From NCBI RefSeq assembly GCF_014192105.1, contig NZ_JACHXK010000006.1:336252-400251 (forward strand): a DNA stretch of 64,000 nt, in the 5' to 3' direction. This document shows, one piece after another, positions 26,285 through 34,549 of the stretch; the stretch's first letter is position 1, and each line of letters begins with the position of its first letter. A program made the translations under genes and the position numbers. This DNA comes from Paenibacillus phyllosphaerae (GTDB taxonomy: Bacteria > Bacillota > Bacilli > Paenibacillales > Paenibacillaceae). The notes under the pieces were generated by a model that was given only the letters and a program-made list of their open reading frames with translations, was not told the origin of the DNA and did no database searches.

Positions 26285-27081
26285 TGAAAGGGTTGGAGAT
26301 GCCGAAGCTCGGTAATGAACGGCGTGCGCCCCTCATCGTGCTAAGTGCCGCGGTTATTCTGCTGCTGGGGATTGCAGTACTGCTCTTTCGAATGGATGGT
26401 GACCGTCCTGGAGGTTACAGCCAATACACGTACGATTCTTTTACCTCCGAGCAGGGCGTAATCCTGCATCTCATGAAGACGTCGCCTGCCAATATCGAGC
26501 TCCGCTCGGTTCAGGCGAATGTCGCGGAGACCCCGTATTTTGGCATCAATGGCGGGTTCTTCTACGAAGGCGCGCTCTTGAGCATCGCCGTAATGAATGA
26601 TCAACCCGTCCATTCGGCTTCCGGTTATGGATCGGGCGATGCGAACGTGAAATATGCGAGGGGAACATTGGTGTGGGATGCGGCGGCTGGGCTGTTCCAG
26701 GTGCAAGTCGTCAGCCAGATGTCTGAGCTTGCCGTTCAGGACCGCAAGCAGTACTGGGCCCAGGGAGGGATCAGCATGTCGCTGGGCGATGACGAAGGAT
26801 GGCGCGAGCAGATCGAGGTTGAGGGGATGCCATTCCCGGACGATAAGCGTCTAAGGACGGCCGCTGTCTTCGATGAGCAAGGCGGGCTGTATCTAATCGT
26901 AAGCGAGAACCAGGCGACCGCAGCTGAGTTCAGGCAAGCGATCCGGCAGCTTAGCGGAGCCCGCCATTTCGTGGATGGCGTTTTTCTCGACGGAGATGGT
27001 TCATCCCAAATGAAATGTACGGAAGTTCTGCTGCCGGGGGACCGACGTGAAGTCGTCCAGATGATCCGGTTGTTACAGTAG
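26284..27081 (+). CDS. Membrane-anchored phosphodiester glycosidase (NAGPA)-like protein
   Basis: 265 residues, starting on the A of the preceding TGA. One N-terminal membrane helix (LIVLSAAVILLLGIAVLLF) anchors an extracytoplasmic domain. GINGGFF and FLDGDGSSQM are the signatures of the NAGPA/DUF2233 phosphodiester-glycosidase family; other parts are divergent from the longer members. The family contains enzymes that remove GlcNAc from phosphodiesters, and many bacterial members are uncharacterised surface proteins. Coupling to a metal sensor is unusual and suggests metal-dependent expression or activity. Confidence in the fold is fair; substrate unknown. Confidence 0.65.
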   Translation: MKGLEMPKLGNERRAPLIVLSAAVILLLGIAVLLFRMDGDRPGGYSQYTYDSFTSEQGVILHLMKTSPANIELRSVQANVAETPYFGINGGFFYEGALLSIAVMNDQPVHSASGYGSGDANVKYARGTLVWDAAAGLFQVQVVSQMSELAVQDRKQYWAQGGISMSLGDDEGWREQIEVEGMPFPDDKRLRTAAVFDEQGGLYLIVSENQATAAEFRQAIRQLSGARHFVDGVFLDGDGSSQMKCTEVLLPGDRREVVQMIRLLQ

Positions 27082-27108
27082 AAGCAACAGTCAACGGAGA
27101 GGAAGATC

Positions 27109-27543
27109 ATGAACATGAATGCACAAGCGATTCAAGCTGTAACCGAACAAGAGATCGAAGACGTGTACAAAATTAGAAAGCTGGTCTTCGTGGGGGAACA
27201 GGGCGTCTCCGAAGAAGAGGAATATGATGAGCATGAGGACAAGTCCGACCATGTCCTTATCTATTACGAAGGACAGCCGGTAGGCGCAGCTCGCACGCGT
27301 GTCGTGGAAGATATGGCCAAGATGGAGCGGGTATGCATTCTTGCCTCCCATCGCAAGCACGGACTTGGCCGCGTAATCATGAACAAGTTGGAAGAAATCG
27401 CGAAGGAGAAGGGGCTGAAGAAAGCAAAGCTCCACGCGCAAACGCATGCCGAGCCTTTCTACGAGAAGCTGGGTTACAAGCGCGTCTCGGACGTGTTCTA
27501 TGAGGCGGACATCCCTCATGTGGCGATGGTCAAACCGCTCTAG
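27109..27543 (+). CDS. GNAT-family N-acetyltransferase (YjcF-like)
   Basis: 144 residues of GNAT fold. The acetyl-CoA binding motif A is RVCILASHRKHGLGRVIMNKLE (RKHGLG as the Q/RxxGxG loop), and FYEKLGYKRVSD is the usual C-terminal motif B. The opening IRKLVFVGEQGVSEEEEYDEHED is as in YjcF and ElaA-type proteins, whose substrates are not known. GAGAGGAAG precedes the ATG. It follows the NAGPA-like gene by 27 bp and may be in the same transcript, which a strong terminator then ends. Confidence 0.82.
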   Translation: MNMNAQAIQAVTEQEIEDVYKIRKLVFVGEQGVSEEEEYDEHEDKSDHVLIYYEGQPVGAARTRVVEDMAKMERVCILASHRKHGLGRVIMNKLEEIAKEKGLKKAKLHAQTHAEPFYEKLGYKRVSDVFYEADIPHVAMVKPL

Positions 27544-27573
27544 GCATTCTAGGGCATATATTAAGTTTATAAA

Positions 27574-27605
27574 GAGGCTTTCGTCCACGAGACGAAGGCC
27601 TTTTT
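27574..27605 (+). terminator. Terminator after the GNAT gene
   Basis: GGCTTTCGTC and GACGAAGGCC pair around CACGA, followed by TTTTT. Confidence 0.85.
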
Positions 27606-27678
27606 GCTTTGATGGCAGAAGGTCATCGGTTAACATCCGAACATTCCGTTAGAAAATCGAAATCCATCCTTGAATTAA

Positions 27679-27695
27679 TGTCATATAATATAACA
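27679..27695 (+). promoter_or_regulatory. TnrA/GlnR-type box upstream of the xdh operon
   Basis: TGTCA-TATAATA-TAACA matches TGTNA-N7-TNACA, the B. subtilis TnrA/GlnR consensus, at every fixed position. It lies 143 bp before the XdhC gene in a 295-bp region without genes. Nitrogen-dependent control of purine oxidation is inferred. Confidence 0.65.
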
Positions 27696-27837
27696 TATAT
27701 ATTGATTAAACGGATCGATTGCTCTAATATGTAAGAAATAATCACATTGAGCTGGGTTGTACATCCAAATTCATGAACAAGGGTTCGCAATATATCCTTC
27801 ATTCTTATACGCATAGCGGTGGTAAGGGGGGCATGGC

Positions 27838-28887
27838 ATGGATATCTACAACATTCTGCATGCTGTACGAACAGATCGCCAGCCGTCTGTACTGGCAACG
27901 ATCATCGAGGTTGAAGGGCATTCTTATCGGAAGTCCGGAGCGAGCATGCTCTTCCGTCTGGCCGATGAACCGATCGGCAGCATTAGTCCAGGGTGTCTGG
28001 AGGCGGACCTGAAGGAACGAATCGCCGAGGTCTGGACTACGGGGACGCCGCAGCGCGTCTTCTATAACATGAATGCCGATGAGGATGCCATCTGGGGCGA
28101 AGCGGTAGGGTGCGGCGGTCGCATTACGGTACTACTCGAGGCTGTGCAAGGAGAGCTCAGGGAGAAGCTGACGTGTCTTCATGATAAGCTCGCGGTCGGC
28201 GAGAGCGTCATGCTGGAGCGCAATTTCGACGAAGATCACGTAGGTTATTCCATTCAATCGGCTAGCCGGATAACGGCTGTCCAACAATATGGCTGCACGG
28301 TGTTCCGTCCTCAGCGAAGAGTGTTGCTCTTCGGCGCAGGCGAGGACTCCAGACCGATCTATGAACGGCTAAGGCGGGTCGGTTTTCAAGTCCTGGTAAC
28401 CGATTGGAGAGCCGGATTGCTTACGGAATCACGGTTCCCGGGAGCTGCCTTGATGGCGGGATCTCCGGAAGAGATCGTTCTGCAAGCGGGCATCGGAAAA
28501 GCGGATTACGCCGTGATCACGAGCCATCAGCTCATGTATGACCGCGCTATGTTGGCTGCCTTGCTGCCGATTGAACCGGAATATATCGGGATCATCGGTT
28601 CTCGGAGAAGGATCGAAATGTTGTTCGATGGCCTAGGTAGAGGTACCCCGAATGCTGCGAATATTCATGCCCCGATCGGCTTGTCGATCGGCGCAGAAGG
28701 GCCGGAAGAAATCGCGATCAGCATTGCGGCAGAGTTGATTGCTGTACGGGCAGGAAGAGGCAAGACATTACTGTACGGAGGTGGCAGCCATGAAGATAGC
28801 GGGTCTGTATCTGGCAGCAGGCGGGAGCAAGAGAATGGGCGAGCCCAAACTGTCGCTCGAGTTGTCGCCCGGCGTTACGCTCGGTAG
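27838..28887 (+). CDS. XdhC/CoxI-family molybdenum-cofactor maturation protein (PucA-like)
   Basis: 349 residues. The N-terminal XdhC_CoxI domain has GHSYRKSGASMLF and EAVGCGGRITVLLEA, and a C-terminal Rossmann domain carries VLLFGAGEDSRPIYERL and ADYAVITSHQLMYDR. XdhC proteins bind the molybdenum cofactor, sulfurate it with help of a cysteine desulfurase, and insert it into xanthine dehydrogenase. The last ~33 residues (after AELIAVRAGRGKTLL) overlap the next gene and are of low complexity, not part of the conserved domain. It is the first gene of the purine island and follows a perfect nitrogen-type box. Confidence 0.87.
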   Translation: MDIYNILHAVRTDRQPSVLATIIEVEGHSYRKSGASMLFRLADEPIGSISPGCLEADLKERIAEVWTTGTPQRVFYNMNADEDAIWGEAVGCGGRITVLLEAVQGELREKLTCLHDKLAVGESVMLERNFDEDHVGYSIQSASRITAVQQYGCTVFRPQRRVLLFGAGEDSRPIYERLRRVGFQVLVTDWRAGLLTESRFPGAALMAGSPEEIVLQAGIGKADYAVITSHQLMYDRAMLAALLPIEPEYIGIIGSRRRIEMLFDGLGRGTPNAANIHAPIGLSIGAEGPEEIAISIAAELIAVRAGRGKTLLYGGGSHEDSGSVSGSRREQENGRAQTVARVVARRYAR

Positions 28888-29443
28888 CCGCGGACTGCGC
28901 GAGATGTGGGGTTGCGGGCTTAGCCAGTTGGTGGTAGTCGTCCGTCCGGAAGATCCGCTGCTGTGGCTCTGCGACAAAGAGGATGCGCGAGCCATGCTGC
29001 CAAAGCTTAGCATTGCGCCCTGCCGCGATGCTCACCTTGGCATGGCGCACTCGCTGCGGGCGGGTCTGCAGGCGCTCGAAGCCGACCCGCCGGATGCCGT
29101 GCTCATCGCCCTGGCCGATCAGCCATTCGTGTCTTCCCTTCAGCTTCGCCGGCTGATCAAAATTTTCAACGGTTCGCCGCAATTGGATTACGTGGCGTCC
29201 GGCAAGGGACAAACGCCGATGCCTCCAGCCATTCTCAGCCGCTCGATATTCCCTGTCCTGAACGGATTGGAGGGCGATGAAGGGGCCAGAGGCATTTTTC
29301 GAAATCCGGATTATCGCGGCGCGATCGCGCGCTTTGCGGCGGAATGGTCATTCGTGGATGTCGATACGCAGGAAGACCTGCAGCATGCCAGAATGCTGTG
29401 GCAAGCGATCCAGAATAGCGCCAGGAACGGCACTTATGCATGA
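28790..29443 (+). CDS. MobA-like molybdenum-cofactor cytidylyltransferase (MocA/PucB-like)
   Basis: The ATG at 28790 follows GGAGGTGG with ideal spacing, inside the end of the XdhC gene (98-nt overlap). The 217-residue protein opens with the nucleotidyltransferase motif LYLAAGGSKRMGEPKL and has VLIALADQPFVSS as the metal-binding strand. Homologues (MocA, PucB) transfer CMP to molybdopterin to give the cytosine dinucleotide form. Together with XdhC it should supply mature cofactor to the xanthine dehydrogenase encoded downstream. Confidence 0.85.
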   Translation: MKIAGLYLAAGGSKRMGEPKLSLELSPGVTLGSRGLREMWGCGLSQLVVVVRPEDPLLWLCDKEDARAMLPKLSIAPCRDAHLGMAHSLRAGLQALEADPPDAVLIALADQPFVSSLQLRRLIKIFNGSPQLDYVASGKGQTPMPPAILSRSIFPVLNGLEGDEGARGIFRNPDYRGAIARFAAEWSFVDVDTQEDLQHARMLWQAIQNSARNGTYA

Positions 29444-29520
29444 TGGCCTATTGTCTCACCTCTTAGATAGGCATCGTGCACAATGAGCATTTGGGAATTT
29501 AGAACGCCTCCCAATTTTCG

Positions 29521-29537
29521 TGTTAGATATATTGACG
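29521..29537 (+). promoter_or_regulatory. TnrA/GlnR-type box overlapping the bmp promoter
   Basis: TGTTA-GATATAT-TGACG matches TGTNA-N7-TNACA except for the last base. It overlaps the -35 of the promoter at 29532. With the perfect box at 27679 it makes two nitrogen-type sites in one functional island. Confidence 0.5.
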
Positions 29538-29561
29538 TAATCATGACATGAACGCTATAGT
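29532..29561 (+). promoter_or_regulatory. Promoter of the purine importer genes
   Basis: TTGACG (29532-29537), 18-bp spacer, TATAGT (29556-29561); expected transcription start near 29568, about 50 nt before the lipoprotein start. Confidence 0.6.
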
Positions 29562-29616
29562 TTAGCTACACCACATGATCAAGCGCACGAACAAAGAGGA
29601 ATTGGGGAGGAATCAT

Positions 29617-30786
29617 ATGGAACATCGTAAACCACTGTGGATGGCTGGGCTGGCATTACTCATCATGGTTGTCTTCGCGCTTGCGGGCTGTTCGAGCAAC
29701 GGCAACGGCAATTCGGGGACGGAAACCGCGAACGCGACTGCGAATGCGACGGATGGAGCTACGACAGTCTCGAATGCGACCGCATCCGAGAAGAAAACGC
29801 CGCGTGTCGCCTTTGTCTACATCGGACCGCCGGGCGATGGCGGCTGGACTTTCCAGCACGATGAAGGACGCAAATACATGGAAGAACAAACGGGGATCAA
29901 GGCCGATACCGTGGAGAACGTTCCGGAGAGCGCCGACGCGGAGCGCGTAATCACGGAGTTGGCCCAGAACCACGATATTATCTTTACGACCAGCTTCGGC
30001 TACATGGACTATACGCTTAACGTGGCGAAGAAATTCCCTGACGTCGTGTTCGTACACTGCGCGGGCTACAAGACGAACGACAATATGGGCACGTACTTCG
30101 GCAAGAACTACGAAGCGAGTTACTTGAGCGGCATCGCGGCTGGCAAGATGACCAAGAACAATCAGATCGGTTACGTCGGAGCGTTCCCGATCCCGGAAGT
30201 CATCTACAACATCAATGCCTTCACCCTCGGTATTCAGAGCGTGAATCCGGATGCGAAAGTATCGGTCGTATGGTCGAATACTTGGTTCGATCCGACGACT
30301 GAGCGCCAAGCGGCAGTAAGTTTGCTTGATCAAGGCGCGGACGTCCTCATGGCTTACCAGGATTCGCCGGCAACGATTCAGGCGGCTGCAGAACGCGGAG
30401 CAATGGCTGGCGGCAATGACTCGGATATGTCTCGCTATGCGCCTGAGGCTTATTTGACGAATCCGACATGGAACTGGGGTCCTTATTACACGAAAGTCGT
30501 AAAGGCGGTTCAGGACGGTACATGGACGAATGAACCATACATGGGCGATCTGAAGGATGGCATGGTCGGCCTTGCGTCGCTGGGCCAGAACGTTCCTGAC
30601 GATGTGAAGCAGCTTGTGGAGGATGCGAAGGCCAAAATCCTAAGCGGCGAGCTGAACGTGTTCAACGGATCGATCATCGATCAGACCGGCGCCGAGAAGC
30701 TCACAGCCGGTGAAACGATGGAGCTTGCGGACATCCTCGCGATGAACTGGTTCGTGAAAGGCGTCGAAGGCACAATCCCGCAGTAA
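29617..30786 (+). CDS. BMP-family ABC transporter substrate-binding lipoprotein (purine/nucleoside)
   Basis: The ATG at 29617 follows GGGGAGG and gives a lipoprotein signal (charged MEHRK, hydrophobic core, FALAGC with lipid-attached C25); an upstream in-frame ATG has no such signal. The mature part opens with an Asn/Ala/Thr-rich linker, then VAFVYIGPPGDGGWTFQHDEGRKYME, the typical BMP/PnrA fold entry. BMP proteins bind purine nucleosides or bases; here the neighbours (xanthine dehydrogenase, purine-type ABC genes) point to xanthine, hypoxanthine or their nucleosides. 389 residues. Confidence 0.9.
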   Translation: MEHRKPLWMAGLALLIMVVFALAGCSSNGNGNSGTETANATANATDGATTVSNATASEKKTPRVAFVYIGPPGDGGWTFQHDEGRKYMEEQTGIKADTVENVPESADAERVITELAQNHDIIFTTSFGYMDYTLNVAKKFPDVVFVHCAGYKTNDNMGTYFGKNYEASYLSGIAAGKMTKNNQIGYVGAFPIPEVIYNINAFTLGIQSVNPDAKVSVVWSNTWFDPTTERQAAVSLLDQGADVLMAYQDSPATIQAAAERGAMAGGNDSDMSRYAPEAYLTNPTWNWGPYYTKVVKAVQDGTWTNEPYMGDLKDGMVGLASLGQNVPDDVKQLVEDAKAKILSGELNVFNGSIIDQTGAEKLTAGETMELADILAMNWFVKGVEGTIPQ

Positions 30787-30824
30787 TAGTCGGAAAATTG
30801 CGAACACATTCATATCCAACCATT

Positions 30825-30853
30825 AACAAATCCCTTACTATAAGGGATTTGTT
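30825..30853 (+). terminator. Intra-operon hairpin between bmp and the ATPase gene
   Basis: AACAAATCCCTTA and TAAGGGATTTGTT form a perfect 13-bp stem with a 3-nt loop and no long T-run. Such hairpins after binding-protein genes often protect the mRNA or end part of the transcripts, giving more binding protein than transporter. Confidence 0.6.
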
Positions 30854-30923
30854 GCTTATCATCCGCTTCTTGCTTGTGAGAGAAGCGCAATAAACCTTAC
30901 GGCGGGGTTAAGGAGGAAACGGA

Positions 30924-32465
30924 ATGAGCGAGATACCATCGGTCGATATGCGGTCGATCGTCAAAACCTTCGGTCCGGTCGTCGCCAATGACCAGGTCGA
31001 TTTTACCGCCAGGACCGGAGAGATCCATGCGCTGCTCGGCGAGAACGGCGCGGGCAAAAGCACGATGATGTGCATGTTATCCGGCGTCTATCGCCCGACG
31101 AGCGGAGATATTTTCATCCACGGCAATAAGGTCAAGATCAAATCGCCCAAGGATGCGATGAAGCAGGGGATCGGCATGGTATTCCAGAACTTCCGGCTCG
31201 TTCAGACATTAACGGCCGCGGAGAATATCGTGCTCGGCGAACGTTCTTCCTTCTGGCGCGGACCGGGTTGGATGAAGAACAAGCAAGAGGAGATCGAAGC
31301 GATTGCCGACCGGTTCGGGTTGCCGTTCCCTGTAGATCGCCCCATCTGGCAGCTGTCCGTCGGCGAGCAGCAGCGGGTCGAAATCGTTAAGACGCTTTAC
31401 CGCGGGGCGGATATTATCATTCTGGATGAGCCGACCTCGGTACTTACGCCAGGTGAAGTGGAGCAGCTGTTCTACACGTTGCTTCATATGAAAGCCGAGG
31501 GGAAATCCGTCATTATGACGACGCATAAATTGAAGGAAGTGATGGCGGTATCGGACCGGATCTCCGTTATGCGCAAAGGCAGGATGCTGCATACGCTCGA
31601 TAAGCAGGAGACCGATGAACGGGAACTGGCCAGGTTGATGGTCGGAAAAGAAGTTGCGGCAATCCGTCCGGAAGCGAGCGGCCGCAAGCCGGCAAGCGGC
31701 ATCATGCTGGATGTGAAAGGGCTGGACGTATTCGCGGATCACGGCCGGAAGGCGCTCGATCAGCTAGAGCTGCGAGTGCAGGCGGGCGAGATCGTGGGCG
31801 TGGCCGGCGTCGCTGGGAACGGACAACGGGAGTTGGCGGAAGTATTGACGGGCTTGCGCAGCTGGAAGAACGGTGCGATCACATTCGCCGGCGGCGAGCT
31901 GAAGAACGGCTCTGTTCGCGGCGCGATCGAGGCGGGCATCGCCCATGTGCCCGAGAATCGGATGAAGAGCGGACTGGCGGGCAGCCTTGGCGCGGTCGAT
32001 AACCTGCTGTTCAAATCCTACCGCAGCGATGAACGGTCAACGTTTGGCTTCCTGCGCAGCAAGTCCAATAAAGTCTGGTCGCAATCGTTGGTGGAGCAGT
32101 TCGACGTGAAGACGCCGGATTTGGATACGCCGGTAAGATCGCTCTCCGGCGGCAATCAACAGAAGCTGCTGTTCGCCAGGGAAATCAATCAGGAGCCGAA
32201 GCTCATGGTTGCCGTCCATCCGACGCAAGGGCTTGATGTCGGCGCGACCGAAGGCGTTCATAAGCTCCTGCACGAGTTGAGGGACAAGGGCAGCAGCGTA
32301 TTGTTGATCTCGGAGGATCTAGACGAAATCTTGCAGCTGGCCGACCGGATTCTGGTCATCTACGGAGGCCGAATCGTCGGCGAGGTGAGCCAGACCCAAG
32401 CGGACCGCGAACAGATCGGCATGTGGATGGCGGGCATGCAAGGCGAGGAGGAGGCAGCAGGATGA
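30924..32465 (+). CDS. Nucleoside ABC transporter ATP-binding protein (two NBDs)
   Basis: 513 residues made of two ATPase modules, as in the sugar/nucleoside CUT2 group (RbsA, NupO). NBD1 has Walker A LLGENGAGKST (38-48), the signature LSVGEQQR and Walker B IIILDEP. NBD2 has a degenerate Walker A (GVAGNGQRE) and LSGGNQQK. NBD2 therefore probably does not hydrolyse ATP, which is usual for this group. It drives import through the two permeases encoded next. The end overlaps the next start (ATGA). AAGGAGG precedes the ATG. Confidence 0.93.
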   Translation: MSEIPSVDMRSIVKTFGPVVANDQVDFTARTGEIHALLGENGAGKSTMMCMLSGVYRPTSGDIFIHGNKVKIKSPKDAMKQGIGMVFQNFRLVQTLTAAENIVLGERSSFWRGPGWMKNKQEEIEAIADRFGLPFPVDRPIWQLSVGEQQRVEIVKTLYRGADIIILDEPTSVLTPGEVEQLFYTLLHMKAEGKSVIMTTHKLKEVMAVSDRISVMRKGRMLHTLDKQETDERELARLMVGKEVAAIRPEASGRKPASGIMLDVKGLDVFADHGRKALDQLELRVQAGEIVGVAGVAGNGQRELAEVLTGLRSWKNGAITFAGGELKNGSVRGAIEAGIAHVPENRMKSGLAGSLGAVDNLLFKSYRSDERSTFGFLRSKSNKVWSQSLVEQFDVKTPDLDTPVRSLSGGNQQKLLFAREINQEPKLMVAVHPTQGLDVGATEGVHKLLHELRDKGSSVLLISEDLDEILQLADRILVIYGGRIVGEVSQTQADREQIGMWMAGMQGEEEAAG

Positions 32466-33583
32466 GTGATCAACCTATACCGACAACAGCCGTTCCCACG
32501 AATCCGGAGGGTAAGCCGGCAGCGAAACTGCGGCTGAGGCTCGAGATTGAACGCAACCCTTCCGGCCAAGGCAATCCGTGGTGGATGACGATCGTTTCGA
32601 TTATCCTCGCCCTCGTATTCTGCGGCATCTTCATTGCGTTGAATGGCATGAACCCGATCACCGTCTATGCCAAAATGCTCCGCGGCGCATTCGGAACGTC
32701 CTTCGGGTTTACGGAAACGCTCGTTAAAGCGATTCCGCTCTTGCTCTGCGGACTTGGCGTCTCGATCGCTTATCGGATCTCGGTCTGGAACATCGGCGCG
32801 GAAGGCCAATTCGTGATCGGCGCGATGGCGGCGACGGCGGTAACGGTCTATTGGCCGAACTTACCGGCATATGCAGCTATCCCGACGATGATTGTGCTCA
32901 GTATCGTTGCCGGGGGCATCTGGGGTCTGCTGACTGCGATTCCGAAGACGCATTTTCAAGTAAACGAACTGATCACTTCCCTAATGCTGAACTATGTGGC
33001 TCTGTTGGCGCTCGATTATGTCGTATTCGGACCGTGGAAGGATCCGCAAGGATTTAATTTCCCCGGTACGCCGATGTTTACGGAGACGCAGTCGCTGCCG
33101 GTGCTTGGCGATACCAGGCTTCACTTCGGTCTCGTGTTTGCGGTCATCGCGATCATCGTCTATGCGGTCATGATACGTTATACGCGCTGGGGCTATGAGC
33201 TGCGGTTGATCGGCGCGAACGCAGAAGCGGCGCGGAACGCGGGGATCGGGATCAAGAAACATATTCTGGTCGTCATGCTCATTAGCGGCGGCTTGGCTGG
33301 TCTGGCCGGCATGAGCGAGGTTTCCGGCGTGACGCATCGATTAATGTACGGCATCTCGCCAGGTTACGGCTATACCGCGATCATCGTCGCATGGCTTGCG
33401 AGATTGAATCCGATCGGTCTCGTCATTTCTTCCGTGCTCTTCGCGGGCCTTATTGTCGGCGGTTACAGCGTCCAGACGATCGGCCTGCCGTCCTCCATCT
33501 CGGAGATGATCCAAGGATCCATTCTATTCTTCCTGATCGCGGGAGCGACGATCGGCAAAATTCGAATCAAGAGAAGCGCCTGA
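32462..33583 (+). CDS. Nucleoside ABC transporter permease 1
   Basis: The ATG at 32462 overlaps the preceding TGA, which decides the start. 373 residues with about eight to ten hydrophobic helices of the BPD_transp_2 (YufP/NupP) family; the cytoplasmic coupling-helix region is LRLIGANAEAARNAGIG. The N-terminus has a ~35-residue hydrophilic extension before the first helix. It pairs with the next permease in the inner membrane to import purines delivered by the BMP lipoprotein. Confidence 0.92.
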   Translation: MSDQPIPTTAVPTNPEGKPAAKLRLRLEIERNPSGQGNPWWMTIVSIILALVFCGIFIALNGMNPITVYAKMLRGAFGTSFGFTETLVKAIPLLLCGLGVSIAYRISVWNIGAEGQFVIGAMAATAVTVYWPNLPAYAAIPTMIVLSIVAGGIWGLLTAIPKTHFQVNELITSLMLNYVALLALDYVVFGPWKDPQGFNFPGTPMFTETQSLPVLGDTRLHFGLVFAVIAIIVYAVMIRYTRWGYELRLIGANAEAARNAGIGIKKHILVVMLISGGLAGLAGMSEVSGVTHRLMYGISPGYGYTAIIVAWLARLNPIGLVISSVLFAGLIVGGYSVQTIGLPSSISEMIQGSILFFLIAGATIGKIRIKRSA

Positions 33584-33598
33584 GAGGAGCGGTGACGC

Positions 33599-34528
33599 AT
33601 GGATTTGTTCACGCAGTTATTGGTTGCGGCCGTATCTTCCGGCACGCCGCTGTTGTTCGCCACGCTAGGCGGGATTCTGATCGAGCGCTCTGGCATTATT
33701 CAGCTCGGTGCCGAAGGGCTTATGCTCATGGGGGCAGTGACCGCTTGTTTGACCTACTTAAATACGGAAAGTCTTCCGATTACGCTGCTGGCGGTGTTCG
33801 CCGTATGTGCGCTGCTTGGCGTGCTTCACGCTTTCCTCACCGTCACGCTACATGCCAATCAGATCGTCTCCGGTTTAGCCATGACGATGTTCGGATCCGG
33901 GTTCAGCGCCTACCTGGGCAAATCGGTGAGCGGCACGCCGCTGCCGATGTCCGTGCCGAAGCTTCATCTGCCCTGGATCGAGAACGTTCCGGTGATCGGC
34001 GACCTGTTCGGCAGGCTCGATATGCTGACCTGGTTCAGCTTCCTGCTCGTAATCGTCATGCATCTGTTCATCCACCGCACCTCATGGGGACTTCATATGC
34101 GGGCTATCGGCGATAACCCGTCGACAGCAGATGTAATGGGGATTCACGTGCAGGCGTTCCGTTACGGCTACGTCATCGTCGGCTCCATGCTGATTGGCTT
34201 GGCGGGGGCGGATCTGCTGCTGGTCTATTCGCCGACCTGGATTGAGGGCATGACCGCAGGACGCGGCTGGATTGCTGTCGCGCTGATTATTTTCGCCAGA
34301 TGGAATCCGCTTCGAGCGCTGTTCTGTGCGTACTTCTTCGGCGCTCTGGATACGCTCGGCTTCCGGATTCAATTGATAACGAGCCACATACCGCCGTATT
34401 TTCTCAAAATGATTCCGTATATCTTAACGATCCTCGTGCTGATGGTCCTCGGCTACCGCAATCGCAACAAGCCGTCCGGATCTCCTGAAGCATTAGGCGT
34501 TCCTTATATTCGCGAACAACGATTCTAA
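33599..34528 (+). CDS. Nucleoside ABC transporter permease 2
   Basis: 309 residues, very hydrophobic, BPD_transp_2 (YufQ/NupQ) family. The coupling segment is LHMRAIGDNPSTADVMGIHVQ, parallel to that of the first permease. GAGAGGAG precedes the ATG, 15 bp after the upstream stop. Together with the ATPase and permease 1 it completes a four-protein nucleoside or purine importer. Confidence 0.92.
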   Translation: MDLFTQLLVAAVSSGTPLLFATLGGILIERSGIIQLGAEGLMLMGAVTACLTYLNTESLPITLLAVFAVCALLGVLHAFLTVTLHANQIVSGLAMTMFGSGFSAYLGKSVSGTPLPMSVPKLHLPWIENVPVIGDLFGRLDMLTWFSFLLVIVMHLFIHRTSWGLHMRAIGDNPSTADVMGIHVQAFRYGYVIVGSMLIGLAGADLLLVYSPTWIEGMTAGRGWIAVALIIFARWNPLRALFCAYFFGALDTLGFRIQLITSHIPPYFLKMIPYILTILVLMVLGYRNRNKPSGSPEALGVPYIREQRF

Positions 34529-34549
34529 TCCACGGGAGGGGATCTTAGC

